A stretch of DNA of 64,000 bases from Leptospira ilyithenensis (GTDB lineage Bacteria; Spirochaetota; Leptospiria; Leptospirales; Leptospiraceae). The translations under genes and the position numbers were made by a program. The notes beneath the pieces were generated by a model that had not been told where the DNA came from, ran no database searches, and worked only from the letters and a program-made list of their open reading frames with translations. This document shows, one piece after another, positions 63,788-64,000 of this stretch. How positions within the stretch are numbered: the stretch's first letter is position 1; every line of letters begins with the position of its first letter. The DNA is taken from NCBI RefSeq assembly GCF_004771005.1, contig NZ_RQHV01000061.1:648075-712074 (forward strand). The letters run 5' to 3'.

Positions 63788-63804
63788 GGTCGCATTATGC
63801 GACC
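63788..63804. repeat. REP-like palindrome
   Basis: GGTCGCAT-T-ATGCGACC is a perfect 17-base palindrome inside a GC-rich stretch (63756-63830) unlike the surrounding A/T-rich spacer. It has no T-run, so it looks like a dispersed palindromic element more than a terminator. Confidence 0.6.
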
Positions 63805-63873
63805 AAGCCCTCTCGCGGGGATCGATATTCATTTCGTCTTTAGTAATTCCCTTTCTCTTCTAACATGAGGAAC

Positions 63874-63900
63874 TGACCTTCCCCCAAAAAAGTGGACACC
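63874..63900 (+). mobile_element. Left terminal inverted repeat of an IS3-family element
   Basis: The boundary TGACCTTCCCCC followed by AAAAAAGTGGACACC is the terminal form seen in IS3-family members of the IS51/IS407 type, beginning with TG. It lies 34 bases before an orfA start. The right end is outside the window, so direct repeats cannot be checked. Confidence 0.7.
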
Positions 63901-63933
63901 GAAATAGGCAACTTTAGAACAAGGAAGGTTGCA

Positions 63934-64000
63934 ATGAAAAGTAGAAAACAATATAGTCCCGATTTCAAAAAGGAAGCGGTAAAACTTCTTTTAACAAGTG
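63934..64000 (+). CDS. IS3-family transposase OrfA (partial)
   Basis: The ATG is followed by KSRKQYSPDFKKEAVKLLLT, the typical start of the HTH-containing OrfA of IS3-family transposases. SD AAGGAAGG lies upstream. The gene continues past the right edge; OrfB should follow by programmed -1 frameshifting in an intact element. Confidence 0.85.
   Translation, partial: MKSRKQYSPDFKKEAVKLLLTS

Overview
The window looks like chromosomal DNA of a spirochaete of the genus Leptospira. This is inference: there is no rRNA or tRNA gene to confirm it. The support is moderately low GC, many short-signal lipoproteins, FecR/DUF4384/FG-GAP surface-type proteins, a hybrid kinase with a 7TMR-DISM-like sensor, and frequent TTG/GTG starts. 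Gene density is high, and most genes sit in tight same-strand operons with ATGA-type overlaps.

Layout. (a) 1-1.2 kb: a DUF2625 gene between two related small genes, one cut by the window edge. (b) 1.3-14.3 kb: an eight-gene minus-strand RND efflux operon (TolC-like channel, Ig-like lipoprotein, small lipoprotein, TPR lipoprotein, Yip1-like membrane protein, membrane-fusion protein, two RND permeases). The second permease has lost its proton-relay residues. (c) 14.7-20 kb: FecR protein, a DUF4384-like ORF, secreted proteins, a PHP-family protein and an ArnT/PMT-type glycosyltransferase. (d) 20.6-24.1 kb: a TetR repressor divergent from a class III aminotransferase and two class II aldolase-like genes. 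A long perfect operator dyad lies between them, and the second aldolase appears to be a pseudoenzyme. (e) 24.1-31.1 kb: an NAPE-PLD-like hydrolase and two signalling units: a hybrid kinase with its NarL-type regulator, and a REC-PAS-HWE/HisKA_2 kinase.

(f) 31.1-48.7 kb is the functional centre, a nitrate-assimilation and molybdenum-cofactor island. Moco synthesis: moaA, moaD, moaE, mobA, moeB-rhodanese, moeA and a moaC-moaB fusion. Nitrate uptake: narK. Nitrate reduction: a single-chain NasC-NasB-like fusion. Nitrite reduction: nirB (frameshifted here) and nirD. Siroheme synthesis: cobA. There is also one extra molybdopterin oxidoreductase of unknown substrate. Sites resembling sigma-54 (-24/-12) promoters precede narK, nirB and the nas fusion, which would make this a nitrogen-controlled regulon. 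A repeated dyad, TTTGCTTA-N5-TAAGCAAA, lies in the nirB/nas intergenic region and again near 53.85 kb.

(g) 48.9-53 kb: a small membrane protein, then a periplasmic operon (di-haem cytochrome c peroxidase, metallophosphoesterase, cytochrome c, lipoprotein) behind a promoter carrying a PerR/Fur-like dyad. (h) 53-53.7 kb: a decayed FG-GAP gene. (i) 53.9-63.7 kb: an accessory stretch of redox genes and regulators. It holds a SoxR-like regulator divergent from an FMN-reductase/MFS operon with a 19-bp-spacer MerR-type promoter, an AraC-SDR block that looks horizontally acquired, and an AraC regulator divergent from alcohol dehydrogenase, aldo-keto reductase and F420-type NADP oxidoreductase genes. 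The window ends in the left end of an IS3-family element.
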